Shown piece by piece: positions 34,627 to 46,565 of a stretch of 64,000 nt of DNA. The stretch's first letter is position 1. The number at the start of each line of letters is the position of its first letter. Under the pieces are notes generated by a model, which worked only from the letters and a program-made list of their open reading frames with translations, did no database searches and was not told the origin of the DNA. The translations under genes and the position numbers were made by a program. The DNA is from Luzula sylvatica (lineage: Eukaryota > Streptophyta > Magnoliopsida > Poales > Juncaceae): positions 20,957,742-21,021,741 of the forward strand of contig OX326959.1 of NCBI GenBank assembly GCA_946800325.1. Direction: 5' to 3'.

Positions 34627-37600
34627 AATTATTTCTGTTTGAACGAATTTTTAATTATTATATTTGCTTTGTTTGTTGATATTATGTATATTTGTCTTTC
34701 CTCGCCATTTTCATAATGGTTTTTGTTTGGTTTTGAATATTGAATTCACTACTCTTTTGGGATTTGAACATTTCATGAATCTAGTAGTAGTTATGGGTTT
34801 ATTTTTTATTTTGCTCATGAATAAGAATCGTTGTAAAACTTCAATGCAAGAAAATTTTATGTTGTTCTTTATTATTTTCTTAATTAAGTATGAATTATTC
34901 TTATTTGATTGTAGTAATATTACTATTCATTTTATATTGTTCATTTTCCTCTTCAGGAATGCGGAAAAAATAAACCGGAAATGAAAACCCGATTACTGTA
35001 AAACTGCATAATCACTATGTTTGCAGGAAAATTTGGGACTTGAAATCTGGCTACGTACACCGTTTAACAACAAAAATCATTTTCTCCACAATACGCTTTT
35101 ATTTTCACATTTTTTAATGATAGAATTTTTAACTACAATACCCATTTCTGAAGTAGAATATATTTTTGTGTTAAATCTTCTAAAATATATATTTTTAGAT
35201 GTAGGATTTATGTTTGTAGTTGTGTGTAGTATTTATGTTATAGAGGACACCTATATAACTTGTACAAGCAAAACCTTATTTTTGCTTGTAAGTTTTGGAC
35301 CCTTAGATCTGTTTCAAGATCCGTGCTAAAGAAACTGTGTGTAAGTTCTGTTCTCTCTTCCTCTTCTCCGTGTGTACCGTAAAGTCTCAACTCTCAACTC
35401 TCTCTTCGGAAACATTGTCGAAGTCGAAGGCCTTTCTCCTCCTTGGACGAAGAAGAACATTTCATGGCAGATTGAAAACTGGTACAGGCCCTCTCTTATC
35501 CTTAAACTGGTACAAGCTTTCTCTTCTACTGGTACAAGCTTTCTCTTCTCAAGAAGAATTTGTCTCAAGGCAGATTGAAAACCCTCAAGGGAGATACTAA
35601 AAATACAATCTTTGTCTTCTCCGTCAAACTCTCAACTGATGACCTCTTTCTTCCTTTTCGAAAATTTCTCTCAGAGAACAATTTGTATAAAAATGGTACA
35701 AGCTGCATCAATTCACCAGAAGGATTATTCGGAATTTATCCCAAAACACAACCAATTAATGAAAATACTTGAATTTTCTCTCGTCTTATTGAGAAGGAAG
35801 TTCAAACAATCCCTCTTTGTTTGCAATTACTAGGAAAATTAAGTGGAGATGAAGAGGAAGTAATTTCAACTTTTGTTCCTGAATTTTTAACTTTTCAGCT
35901 TTTGGTCCTGAATTTTCAATTTTTTAATTACCAGGGAAAATTAAAAAAGAAGTTCAAAAGTATCCTCTTTGCCTAGCTTTTTGGTTCCGAATTTTCAAAT
36001 TTTTACGTTTTACCAGTAAAAAGTAAAAGTAAAACTGTATAATTTGTGCTGACGTGGCGTACTGTGTAAACAGTCTTGTAAAAATGTTCGCTAAAACTGG
36101 AAATTGGGCTGTAAGTATTCATTCATTCATTCACTCACTTGACTATTTTTCATGTAACACCCTCTATTCTTTACTATTTGCAAATATCGTGTCATGAGAC
36201 CTCAATTGTTCAATTTATCGCATTTCAAAGACAATTCTAGCCTACCTGGTATGTACCAATTTGAAATTAATACTAGCAAATTTGAAATATTATTATAAAT
36301 AATTTGTTTAATAGTTTTTTGTTTTTTGTTTTTATTTTATAAGCGTGGGATTATCCATCATTGATGAGAAGCTATGCGTTGTTTCTAGAAAAAAAAAATC
36401 GAATGCTTTAGAATCATTAGATACGACTTCGAGACCGATCGCTTGGGGGGACTTTTCTTTCCTTAATTTTGAAGACTTCTTTGTAATTTCGAAAAGTAGA
36501 GGGTTTAATGAAAAAATTTCACCTTATTGTAGAGAACCACATAGCTGGAAACAAGTGCATTGCTTGGACATTTACAAGTTTTGCAAGGGATTTGTGCAAG
36601 GAGAAGGGTTCCCGTTGGTGATTATGATTGTAATTAGGGTCATAATTGTCCATAATTGAGGTTTAGAGTTGTGGTCATGATTATGGTTGTAATTATGTAT
36701 GGATCGTGGTTAGTGTCATAGGATTGTAATATTTAGATAATATGTAACTCGATATTGAATTTGTAATATATTTGTGTTGAATATATTCGGTTTTTATGAG
36801 TATTGTGGTTGTATTGGGTTTTTATGAGTAGTAGGAGTATTGTGGTTGTTATAGGATGAATATGTAATTGGATAGTCAATGTTATATGATTGAATTTTTA
36901 TTTAGTATGAAATTGTGTGGAATCGAACTTTATATCGAAGGTTGAATAGGATGATTATGTATTGAATGTCGATTGGTACGAAACAGTGAATATTGAATTT
37001 GAAATAAGTGTGTACTAAAATTTGAAATTGAAATGGATACATTTGAATCTGAAAATTTAATGAAATTGCAAATATGTCCAAAAATTCATAAAATGCAAAG
37101 CATGCTTAAATTTTTTAAAATTAGAAAAAGTCCAAAAAATAATGAAATTGAATTTTGTTTTTTCTAAAAATCATACAACTTATCAACTCAGTATAGTTAC
37201 AAATAATTCCAAAATTTCTAAAATGTTCTAAAATTCATGAAGTTATAACCTTGTAGTGATACCTAACCCTAAATATATTCACACTCATATTCATCCCTAA
37301 CCTATACAATCCTTACTTGAAGATCACTTGATTAAGCCCCATTTTATTATAATGTACTTCAAACGGTAATCGAGGTGAATTTGCGGATCAGAGAGAGAAA
37401 ACACGAATTTGTGGAAACATAGAAATTTTTTTTTTATAAAAATGACCCTGTATTTTATCAAATTTACAGTCACGATTTCATTTCCAACATTCTCGTAATA
37501 CCAGATTCTAGCATTACTTCTCTTTGTACCAGATTCAAGCAACATTATCATCTAATCGGCTCTCACTACATTTGACACCTATCAAACAAAGAAAAATACA

Positions 37601-37802
37601 AAAATAAATGATTATCAATGGATATAAATGAGGAATTACATAAACAAAAATGCTAATTAGAGGATATAATTCATGACAAATTAGAACTTGATATTTCTAT
37701 GGATGACAAACTCTAATTTGATATTTTGTTACGACATAAACGGAGAAATAAATTAAAATCGAATCCTAATTTAAAAATCATCTTATAAAAACAAAGACGG
37801 AC
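34627..37802. other. Intergenic region before the nested retrotransposons
   Basis: About 3.2 kb of AT-rich DNA. Several frames of 60-105 codons occur (for example at 34664, 35021 and 35337), but overlapping frames in both directions and Phe/Ile/Ser-rich content argue against genes. One possible exon is listed at 36345-36659. The region ends with the target copy CGGAC (37798-37802). Confidence 0.5.
36345..36659 (+). other. Unrecognised frame, possibly a relic exon
   Basis: A 104-codon frame has normal-looking amino-acid content in its first 85 residues (for example LDTTSRPIAWGDFSFLNFED and HSWKQVHCLDIYKFCKGF) before a hydrophobic, Ile/Val-rich end. I do not recognise the family. It could be a fragment of a decayed gene or chance. 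Confidence 0.2.
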
Positions 37803-37981
37803 TGATGAACGGGTTTTCGGTAGTGTTTTAATATGTCGTTGTGTGAAAACTCGAATCAATCAACAAGTCGGGAATATGTGTGTATAATGGAAAATATGAA
37901 AGTTTCGTTCCACGAGGAGAGAGTGCATCAAATTTTTAATCGAAACTAGATGAGAATTAACAAAAATAAATCACAGAAGAT

Positions 37982-38330
37982 AGTCCGTTACAACGGAATT
38001 AGGGTCCGTTACAACGGACATTAGGGTTATGTCTAACGTATGGATTGATATGAAGGATCGTTACAACGGAAGTACTTCCGTTACAACGAAAGTGTAAGTC
38101 CGTTGCAACGGACAGAGGTTGCGTTACAACGGATTGGTGAATCCGTTACAACGTACCCAATTCTCCGTTACAACGAGCTGCTCTGAGTTCTTATTAGTGC
38201 TTTTCTTCACTAGTCCGTTACAACGTAACTCAACTTGCGTTACAACGGAGTGTCAACAGACTGAAAGGAAGGTACAAACCGAATGTTCCGTTATAACGCA
38301 GTTTAAGTTCCGTTACAACGGAAGTTGTTC
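37982..38330. repeat. Palindrome array in the gypsy 3' LTR
   Basis: About twelve copies of TCCGTTACAACGGA or one-arm variants, including TTGCGTTACAACGGA and forms ending AACGTA or AACGAA, lie in ~350 bases. The core CGTT-N2-AACG is the same as in the copia A leader. The matching array of the 5' LTR is at 55990-56338. Confidence 0.92.
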
Positions 38331-38964
38331 TGGATGTCGAAATTGGAATTTGAATTAAGGATTGAATTGAGAGATTATTTTGGGATTGAATTAATGGAGA
38401 TTTATACTAAGTTCAAGGCAGTAATCAAAAGCAAAAGATCAAGTAAAAACACCAACAAAGATTCGATTCAAGTAAACAAGAAACTAAAGATTCATTAAAC
38501 CGAAAATTCTTTACACAAATCCAATTTCGAATTTAAACTACAAGAATTGCAAGAAAGGAAAGAAAACACCTAGAGAGATGAAGAGAGCTCCGTGTCTCGT
38601 CTTGAGTGCTTTCCTTGTTGTTCGAAATGCTAGAGAGCTAGTCAACGCGCCCAACAACTTCCTTTCGTACCGATCCACCCGTCAATAGAAGTGAGCTTCG
38701 TACCGGTTGAGTGGGCTCGAGATGTGCAAAGGTCGATTGAAAAGAAGCTTCCAACCAATCACGCCGAGAAAGCTCGACTCCTTTCTTTGTGAAAGTTCGA
38801 ATGAAATGAGTTTCACCCTAATTCCACAACTTTTCCTTAACCGAAGTGAAAACCGAACCACCGAATGAAGTGAGCTTCTATTCGGTGATCGATTTTAGAA
38901 AATTATCGTTCGTAATTACAATTCTTGAGTGTTCTTGAAAGTTCTTGGCTTTGCTTAAGAGGAA

Positions 38965-38968
38965 GAGA

Positions 38969-39027
<59 letters not shown>
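38965..39027. repeat. (GA)n microsatellite within the 3' LTR
   Basis: About 62 bases of GA repeat. The same place in the 5' LTR (about 56978-57000) has only about 22 bases, so it changed length after insertion. Confidence 0.95.
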
Positions 39028-39031
<4 letters not shown>

Positions 39032-39490
39032 GGCGTAAAAGAGCGTGCCAAACTCGTGGCCCTTGTGGTCATATTTATAGCACTCCTGGAGTCTTCTTAT
39101 TGGCCACGAGTTGGTGGAGAGGATTGGGGGTAAGGAGGTAATTCCCACCAAAGGTAGGTGGGCAGGATAAGGGATAAGGATTGAGTGGTTTTCGTGTAGA
39201 CTTTTGTGTAAGTTTCTATCATGATGATTGTTTGCCTCCCGTCTCATTCATTAACCGAATATATCGGTGTAATATATCGTTTTCACTCCTCTTGATGTGT
39301 TGGAGACAACTACACTCTCCAAATTCCCAGAAATTCCTTCTAATTCCTGTGATTAAGAAATAAAACACACTTAGTGAAGAAATATTCATGTTATCTCAAA
39401 TATGATTAATAAAGTATATAGAATTGCTCTTCACAAGGGCTAAAATCCCTAAATTAAGCATCAAATTTGTGCCTTATTTGCCTCACATCA

Positions 39491-39505
39491 AATACCCCCA
39501 CACTT
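39491..39505 (-). promoter_or_regulatory. Polypurine tract of the Athila-type element
   Basis: On the minus strand AAGTGTGGGGGTATT directly precedes the 3' LTR, the expected place for plus-strand priming. Confidence 0.7.
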
Positions 39506-40067
39506 AAATCCTTGATCGTCCTCGATCAATTGGAATATAAAAGTCAAGCATAAGAGAGAATTGCATAAGATTTTGTTGAAATTATATTGTTGGTTCGAAA
39601 ACTAATTTCACAAGGCAAATTGGTTTACTCTTATTTCATAATGATTACTAATATTTAGAGAGATATAGGTCGATCAAATATAGAATCTATTTCAATAAAT
39701 TGCACAAATTCGAAGAGTTTACTAGAGCAAATGATCTCAACCGAAAAAGATGATTAAACACCATCATTCAATTCTTTTCACTCCACAATTCACAAGGATC
39801 TTCATGAAAAAGTATTAATGAAAACCAATTTTTCCGTTTTGCAAAAATCGTTTCTTAAGTGTAAATTGTCACTTTTAAACCGTTCGGTACGTTAGTACTT
39901 GGTTCATCTTCGATTTCTACTAAATTTTCCCAATTTGCGCTCGAATTTTGAACTCTTTTTTCTTTCCTTTTTATTCTTTTTATTTTTCTTCTTTTCTTTT
40001 ATTCTTTTTTTTTCTTTTTTTTTGTTCGTTATTGCTTTCGATGGTCCCCATATGTGTCTTTTGGGAT

Positions 40068-40347
40068 AACAAGTGGTCATGACTCACACCACTCATTACT
40101 TAGTAAAACCCCATGGATCCGTGCAATCTTTAGCCAACAAGTGGTCATGACTCACACCACTCATTACTTAATCAATCGCACGGACTCGACAATCGAAAGC
40201 GCTTTAATCCGAGATTGTAGAAAACTTTTTCGCATCGACTCTTGATCATGACTCACACCAAGAACCGGCTACTTTGGTTTACTACGACTCATGCACCCCT
40301 TTAGCCAACAAGTGATCATGACTCACACCACTCATTACTTAATCAAG
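40068..40347. repeat. Direct repeats of a ~40-base segment in the gypsy 3' region
   Basis: AACAAGTGGTCATGACTCAC followed by ACCACTCATTACTTA occurs at about 40068 and 40136, and with one change at 40306. A partial copy (ATCATGACTCACACCA) lies at 40247. The inner TCATGA is a small palindrome. Function unknown. Confidence 0.9.
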
Positions 40348-40867
40348 GTGCATGAGCTCATCAAATCAAGCTTTGAGCGCGAATTGGTTCTCATTAGTGT
40401 AATTTCGAATTCCCATGAACGGTCGGATCCTTTAAAGTGTAAATTGTCAAATTTTAGATTTAAGCAAAACTTACTAAATTGGTTCAAATAAAACTTTTTA
40501 GAAATTCCAAGTTCAAAATGGGTTCATTTATTGAAAATGGTGTGTCATGTAAATCGAGGATCGATCAAATTGTCAAAAACTCATTAATTGTGAAAAATAT
40601 TGATTTAGGGTTTGAATCCCCGAAAGAATCTCTTAAAGATTTCAACCATACTTCTTCAAATATTATGTAAAATTAGGGTTTAGAGAGTAGAAATGGTGGT
40701 TTGGTGAAAATTCGTTTAAAAACCAACAATTTTAATTCAATGAAGTGGAGAAAAATCTTTCTATGCATTTATTTCTTGACTTATTTATTCTTGATGCTCA
40801 GGTTAAAAAAAATAATGTTAAATGTTTGAAAAATTTCAATTAATAGAGAAAACTTGCCAGAAACTAT

Positions 40868-41055
40868 TCCGTTACAATGCAGTTAAAGTCCGTTACAACG
40901 GACATTGAGGTCCGTTACAACGTACTAACTGCGTTATAACAGAGAACTAGCCGTAGCTTATTTTGAAAATTCTGAGTACGTCCGTTGCAACGGACATTGA
41001 GGTCCGTTACAACGGACTTAGTTCTGGCAAATTTTGGGTATTTACCGTTGCAACG
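40868..41055. repeat. Palindrome array in the gypsy 3' non-coding region, part 1
   Basis: Copies of TCCGTTACAACGGA and relatives occur near 40868, 40888, 40911, 40930, 40980, 41002 and 41044. The array continues as 42080-42212 on the other side of the solo LTR. Confidence 0.88.
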
Positions 41056-41074
41056 CAATTTACTGTGTTTTTTC

Positions 41075-42072
41075 TGTTGGGGAATATCCTCGACCCCGGG
41101 CCCGCGCTGCGGAATGAAGGCCCGGTCCGATTCCCCGATTCCCGAGATCACGCCATGACTTCGAGGGTACGATGCGAATAGAAGGATAGATCTATACCAG
41201 CGTGAAATTGATCACGCACGAAGGGTTGATCGCCGCCTTCTATCTCCTGTCACGTTGGTGACAATCCGCGCGTCCCATACCACGCGTCTTTCACCGTTCG
41301 TTGACCGTCTTCTCACTCCTTGAGTCGATCACAATCCAAGAGCCACAATTGTCGCTCCTCTACTTGTATCCACCGTGAGTCGCAAGACGTCGGTCGCGGA
41401 TGCACCTGCCTAGACGATGCACCGGCGAACTTGCTCGATCTAATCGATTCTCTATTACTCGAGAAACTCCTTTCTCGATTTCTCTCTCTTCGTGCCTTTT
41501 CACTCACAAAAGATCAAATCTGAATTTGCTCTTTTCTTGTGTCTTGGGCAGAATATTGCTTTGAATTACTTCTGAATTCCTTAGTGAAGATGAGAGAGAA
41601 AATCCTATTTATACCTAAATAGGATAAGGATTAGCCAAAAGGCATGTATATCCAATATACACCCTTTCACACAGAAAACTGTATGAACCTGTTCAGTATT
41701 CTGTCCAGACGAAATTGATAAATTTCTCTGACAGAAAATCAACCAACACGAAAGTTGCAGATAATCTTATTATCTACACAACCCAATTTGGCCCAGCCCA
41801 ATTGGAGTTCGTATGCAAAAGTTATGACTGTTTTACTAACTGTATGTCATACTGTTGCACCCTTTCGGTATTTCACAGAAACGACCCTTATACTTCGTTC
41901 ATATGAAATATATTTCTATATGAAGGTTGTAGATAATCTCATTATCTATCTAACCCAATTTGAACCATTCTAATTGGATTTTCCCACTGAAAGTTATGGC
42001 CACGAATGTACGACTACATTCGTTTATCCTTGTGTACACTTTTACGGTTGATCCGAAACTGTATTTCTTTCA
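41075..42072 (-). mobile_element. Solo LTR of the copia A family
   Basis: 998 bases, the reverse complement of the copia A LTR with TG...CA ends and a 5-bp target duplication TTTTC (41070-41074 and 42073-42077). No interior is left, as expected after recombination between two LTRs. It differs from the copia A LTRs much more than those do from each other, for example around 41500-41580, so it represents an older or separate subfamily copy. It lies inside the gypsy 3' palindrome array. Confidence 0.93.
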
Positions 42073-42079
42073 TTTTCAT

Positions 42080-42212
42080 GTCCGTTGCAACGCTATTTTT
42101 GGTCCGTTACAACGCAATACCATTCCGTTACAACGGAACTCTTGGCGCCAGTCAAATTTTTAAATTTCTGTACAGTCCGTTACAACGGACATTGAGGTCC
42201 GTTACAACGGAA
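42080..42212. repeat. Palindrome array in the gypsy 3' region, part 2
   Basis: Five copies near 42080, 42101, 42124, 42176 and 42197, of the type TCCGTTRCAACG, continue the array broken by the solo LTR. Confidence 0.88.
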
Positions 42213-42449
42213 TAGCTGGCCATATCAAAAAATTTCAATTTTCCCTGATTTTTTAAACTTTTAATTGGGCTCATACGGGTCAAAGATTGTATGTTACCCA
42301 CCCACACTTAGATATTACTTGTCGTCAAGTATAAAAAGTCGAAAATTTCAAAAAGAGGGGTAATAGAGAGATACAACCTTTGATGCGTGGGCGTGCCTCC
42401 CTCGCTAGCGCTCTTGTTTAACGTCTTGAGCTCGACTTGGCCGAGCTCA

Positions 42450-43730
42450 TCATTGCGAGGCGTCATTTGGCTCTAGAGCTTGCTCCTCCATCCATCCGGT
42501 TTCGAAGTTTGCGTGGTAGTGCTTGAGTCGATGGCCATTCACTTTGAATGTTTTGCTCGTTTGTTCGCTTCGAATTTCGACCACCCCAAATGTAGTCACA
42601 TTGGTGACCACAAAAGGGCCGATCCATCGGGATCGGAGTTTCCCGGGGAAAAGTTTGAGGCGAGAGTTGAATAACAACACTCTTTCCCCCACATGAAAGT
42701 CCTTCTTTTGAATCATTCGATCATGAAATCTTTTGGCCTTTGCCTTGCACAAGCTCGAGTTGTCATAGGCTTCTTGCCGGAATTCGTCTAGCTCGAGTAA
42801 TTGTAGTTTACGTGCCGATGCGTCCTTTGGGTAGTCGAGGGTTAATTGCTTGATCGCCCAAAAAGCTTTGTGCTCTAACTCGACCGGGAGATGGCACGCC
42901 TTTCCGTACACGAGTTTGAATGGGGACATACCGATTGGTGTTTTGAAGGCGGTACGGTACGCCCAAAGTGCGTCGCCTAGCCGAGTACTCCAATCTTTGC
43001 GTGTCGGGTTCACCACCTTTTCCAAAATAGACTTGATTTCTCGATTCGAAACCTCCGCTTGGCCGTTCGTTTGAGGATGATACGCGGTTGAGGTTCGATG
43101 GCTCACATGGTATTTTTCGAGGAGGCTTTGGAGATATCGATTGCAAAAATGAGACCCTCGATCACTTATAAGAACTCTTGGTATGCCGAATCGTTGAAAG
43201 ATATTTTTCTTCAAAAAATCCACCACCGTTTTCGAATCCGCATGCCTTGTTGGTACCGCCTCCACCCATTTGGTCACATAATCTACACACAACAAGATGT
43301 AAGTATAGCCAAAAGACGATGGAAATGGGCCCATGAAATCAATGCCCCAAACATCGAATGGTTCACACACATAGATTGAATTGAGGGGCATTTGATTTCT
43401 ACGGCTCAAGTTCCCCGTCTTTTGGCAATTTTCACAATTTTTCACGAAATTTGCAACATCCTTATGTAATGTAGGCCAATAAAACCCACATTCTTGTACC
43501 TTGTGTGTGGTACGTGCTATACCAAAATGTCCTCCACATTGTAAAGTATGACAAAAAGAAATGATAGATTGTACCTCATTTTGGTGGACACATTTTCGAA
43601 TTACTTGGTCGGCGCAAATGCGGAAAAGTATCGGGTCTTCCCAAACGTAAAATCGAGAGTCGCTTTTCATTTTATCGCGTTGAGGCTTGGAGAAACTCGG
43701 GGAAAATTCTTCGTGACGATGTAGTTGGCT
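42450..43730 (-). pseudogene. Integrase part of the Athila-type pol, out of frame with RT
   Basis: The frame ending at 42450 encodes the gypsy integrase. It has an HHCC zinc module ([10 protein letters not shown] ... CENCQK), catalytic residues in [18 protein letters not shown] and [13 protein letters not shown] (the D, D, E triad), and a C-terminal part with [21 protein letters not shown]. About 43690-43725 is where homology passes from the RNase H/linker frame to this frame, so a frameshift separates them. The first ~70 residues of the open frame (43934-43730) are out-of-frame sequence and not real protein. The integrase domain itself looks complete. Confidence 0.88.
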
Positions 43731-45850
43731 AGGTCGGCGTACCATGGCGCTTCGACTTGGGCCGCGAGAACGTGTTCCTCGGGGAATTCCTCGCGAATCG
43801 GAACGAGATCTTCGATCTTCAATGGAAGCCGACTCAAATGATCCGCCACAAGATTCTCGCATCCCTTTTTGTCCTTGATCTCGAGGTCGAATTCTTGGAG
43901 CAAGAGGATCCATCGAAGCAATCTTGGTTAGCACTCCTTCTTCTTCATCAAATGCTTAAGAGCTCCATGGTCCGAGAATACAATCACCTTCGTACCTAAA
44001 AGATAAGAGCGAAATTTCTCCAATGCAAACACAATTGCGAGGAGTTCCTTTTCGGTAGTGGTGTAGTTTCGTTGAGCTTTGTCGAGAGACCTCGAGGCGT
44101 AGGCGATTACGTGGGGGTATTTTCCTTCTCTTTGGCCGAGTACCGCCCCCACACTCGTGTCACTAGCATCGCACATTATTTCGAAGGGTAGCTCCCAATT
44201 TGGCGACTTGATGATTGGCGCGGAGCAAAGCCTTCCCTTGAGATTGTCGAAAGCCTCCTTGCACCTTGCATCAAACTCGAATTTTTCATCTTTTTGGAGA
44301 AGTTGGCACATCGGTTGCGAAATCTTCGAGAAATCCTTGATGAAGCGCCTATAGAATCCCGCATGGCCGAGAAAGGATCGCACGTCTTTCACCGTCTTTT
44401 GGTACGGAAGCGTCTTGATTACGTCGATTTTCGCCTTGTCGACTTCCATTCCTTTCTCCGAGATTAAATGACCTAAAACAATTCCTTCGCTCACCATGAA
44501 GTGGCATTTCTCAAAATTCAAAACAAGGTTAGCTTCGATGCACTTTTCGAGTATTTGTGACAAATGGCTTAAACATGATTCGAATGAGTCACCAAATACC
44601 GAAAAGTCATCCATAAAAACTTCTATAAATTTGGAAATATAATTGGAGAAAATAGAAAGCATACACCTTTGGAAAGTACCCGGAGCATTGCATAGCCCGA
44701 ATGGCATGCGTCGGTACGCGAAGGTACCAAACGGGCACGTGAATGTGGTCTTCTCTTGATCTTCGGATGCGACCGGTATTTGGAAATAGCCCGAAAATCC
44801 ATCGAGGAAGCAATAGAACGGATTTCCCGCGAGTCTTTCTAACATTTGATCGATGAATGGAAGCGGGAAATGATCCTTTTTCGTCGCCTTATTGAGCTTT
44901 CGGTAATCGATGCAAACTCGCCACCCGTTTTGAACTCGAGTCGGCACTTGATCGCCTTCATCGTTCTCAACTATCGTCATCCCCGTTTTCTTCGGCACCA
45001 TGTGTATGGGCGAGACCCATTTCGAATCGGCGATGGGGTAGATTATTCCGGCGTCGAGTAGCTTGATCACCTCTTTCTTTACAACTTCCATCATTGGCGG
45101 ATTGAGCCGCCTTTGTGGTTCTCGCGAGGGCTTAGCATCGTCCTCGAGAAGGATTCGGTGTGTGCACATGGAGGGGGAGATGCCCGGAATGTCGGAGAGT
45201 GTCCACCCGAAAGCCTTCCTATTCCTTTTTAGCATTTCGATGAGTTTTTCTTCTTGCTCCTTTGCTAGGTTTGAGGCGATTATCACCGGCAAAGTTTCCG
45301 CTTCATCGAGAAAAGCATACTTTAGTCCAATAGGTAATTTTTTCAATTCTAACCTTGGAGCTTGTTCGATTGAAGGTGGAGCTCTTTGCATCGGGATTTC
45401 GAGGTCTCTTAGAAAGAGTGCTTGATCTATGCTTCGTTCTTCTTCCAACTCCGACTCGATTTCGAATGTAGGATTGTCACATCCTTCAAATTCCTCGAAT
45501 AGTGGGTTCGAGCTCCATTGAAAGTTTTCGAGAGAGCTATCCATGACCTCTTGTACACAATCGTCGATCACGTCCATAGCACTTAAGTTGAGTGTACCTA
45601 CAATGGGTTCCTTTAGTTTGTCAAAAATATTGAATTTGATTACCTCATCATCGAACTCCATCGTGAGCTCTCCCGCGTGTACATCGATTTTTGTGCGCGC
45701 CGTCTTCAAAAATGGCCGTCCAAGGAGAATTGGGGTTGAATCGTTACTCCCCTCATTCATGTCCAACACGTAGAAATCCGCGGGGAAGTAAAGTCCATTC
45801 ACCGTCACGATCACATCTTCGACTACTCCCACCGGCTTCGTCGTAGATCT
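43667..45850 (-). pseudogene. Protease tail, reverse transcriptase and RNase H of the Athila-type pol
   Basis: This continues the gag-protease frame that was cut at the copia B insertion site (target copy GATCT, 45846-45850). It contains PILLGRPFLKTARTKIDVH, the RT with YRKLNKATKKDHFPLPFIDQ, MPFGLCNAPGTFQ and the FMDDFSVFG catalytic box, then RNase H with CDASDTSVGAVLGQ and YTTTEKELLAIVFALEKFR. A stop (TAA, 43928-43930) falls after LMKKKEC. The family continues through this point, and the same frame goes on as [18 protein letters not shown] to about 43667. So there is one in-frame nonsense change and, further on, a frameshift. Confidence 0.9.
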
Positions 45851-45920
45851 TGAAAGAAAATATGGCTTCAGAATTAACTTGGAAGAATTTATATAAATAG
45901 GCAATTCTGCAGTCAGAATA

Positions 45921-46037
45921 AGGTTCGTTCGAACTAACTATATCAGTGCGTTCGAACGGACTTATTCGTGATAAACAGAAGTGGGTTCGTTCGAACGAAC
46001 ATTTAGGTGCGTTACGAACTATGGTGCGTTCGAACTG
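45921..46037. repeat. CG-centred palindrome array in the copia B 5' LTR
   Basis: About five copies of GTTCGTTCGAACGAAC or partial forms with core CGTT-CG-AACG. The right LTR has one more complete copy (53110-53250), and the deletion in the left copy removed it. Confidence 0.9.
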
Positions 46038-46048
46038 ACCTGTTTCCT

Positions 46049-46059
46049 ATATATATAAA
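46049..46059 (+). promoter_or_regulatory. Probable TATA box of the copia B LTR
   Basis: TATATATAAA just after the palindromes, about 400 bases before the LTR end. Placement is consistent with a promoter whose upstream elements would be the palindromes. This is inference. Confidence 0.6.
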
Positions 46060-46452
46060 GTTCTGATTCCGGAATTTGACCTAAGTTTTCTAGGGTTTTG
46101 AGCCGTCGTTTCTCTTTCCTCTTCCACAGAATTCCAGATCAGATATGGTGAGATTGAGAGGGAGATTCGAGCAAGGATCTTGAGAGATTGATCGTGACGG
46201 CGACTAGAACGGCGTTGACGATTTCCGATTGGTCGAAATCAAGGTGGACACGAGTAGAGGGACTGTACGAGCATTCCTTGGAGAAGGTTCACGGATTTGG
46301 AGAAGTAATCGACACGTACTAACTTGTACGAGGTAATTCTCCGAAACTCTTCCTTTTTCGTTGGTTTTAGGGCGTGATCCCGGTAGAATTAGGTTACGCA
46401 CATGAAATAATTTCCGCTGCACACTATGATAATCGTGTGCGTAATCCTACAG

Positions 46453-46465
46453 TGGTATCAGAGCA
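46453..46465 (+). promoter_or_regulatory. Primer binding site of copia B (initiator Met tRNA type)
   Basis: TGGTATCAGAGCA starts one base after the LTR, the same type of site as in copia A. Confidence 0.95.
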
Positions 46466-46565
46466 ATCGCTCGTTAAAACCATCGAAAATCGATGATTTA
46501 ATTCGAATTTAGGAAATTTTAGAATTTTGGGCTGAATTTCAGAAATTAGAAATACTGGCAGAATA

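Larger units (their letters stand above)
37803..39490 (-). repeat. 3' LTR of the Athila-type element
   Basis: 1,688 bp, longer than its partner mainly because its GA microsatellite (38965-39027) is longer. It holds twelve CGTT-N2-AACG motifs between 37982 and 38330. Confidence 0.95.
39491..42449 (-). other. Non-coding 3' region of the Athila-type element
   Basis: No gene-like frame. It contains the polypurine tract at 39491-39505 next to the 3' LTR, direct repeats at 40068-40347, palindromes at 40868-41055 and 42080-42212, and the solo LTR insertion. Athila elements often carry an env-like frame here; none is visible in this copy. Confidence 0.8.
45851..46451 (+). repeat. 5' LTR of copia B
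   Basis: 601 bp, starting TGAAAGAAAATATGG (the first nine bases match copia A) and ending ...CCTACA. It carries palindromes of the type GTTCGTTCGAACGAAC at 45921-46037 and has a 22-base deletion there compared with the right LTR. Confidence 0.95.

Noticed and set aside
35326..35833. Overlapping 68-87 codon frames in an AT-rich intergenic stretch
   Set aside because: Several frames on both strands overlap and share nothing with known proteins. The sequence shows small internal repeats such as CTGGTACAAGCTTTCTCTTC, which explain the open frames.
38878..39247. Ser-Leu or Arg-Glu repeat frames (also at 56911-57219 and 63673-63978)
   Set aside because: Translation of GA/CT microsatellites, no evidence of a gene.
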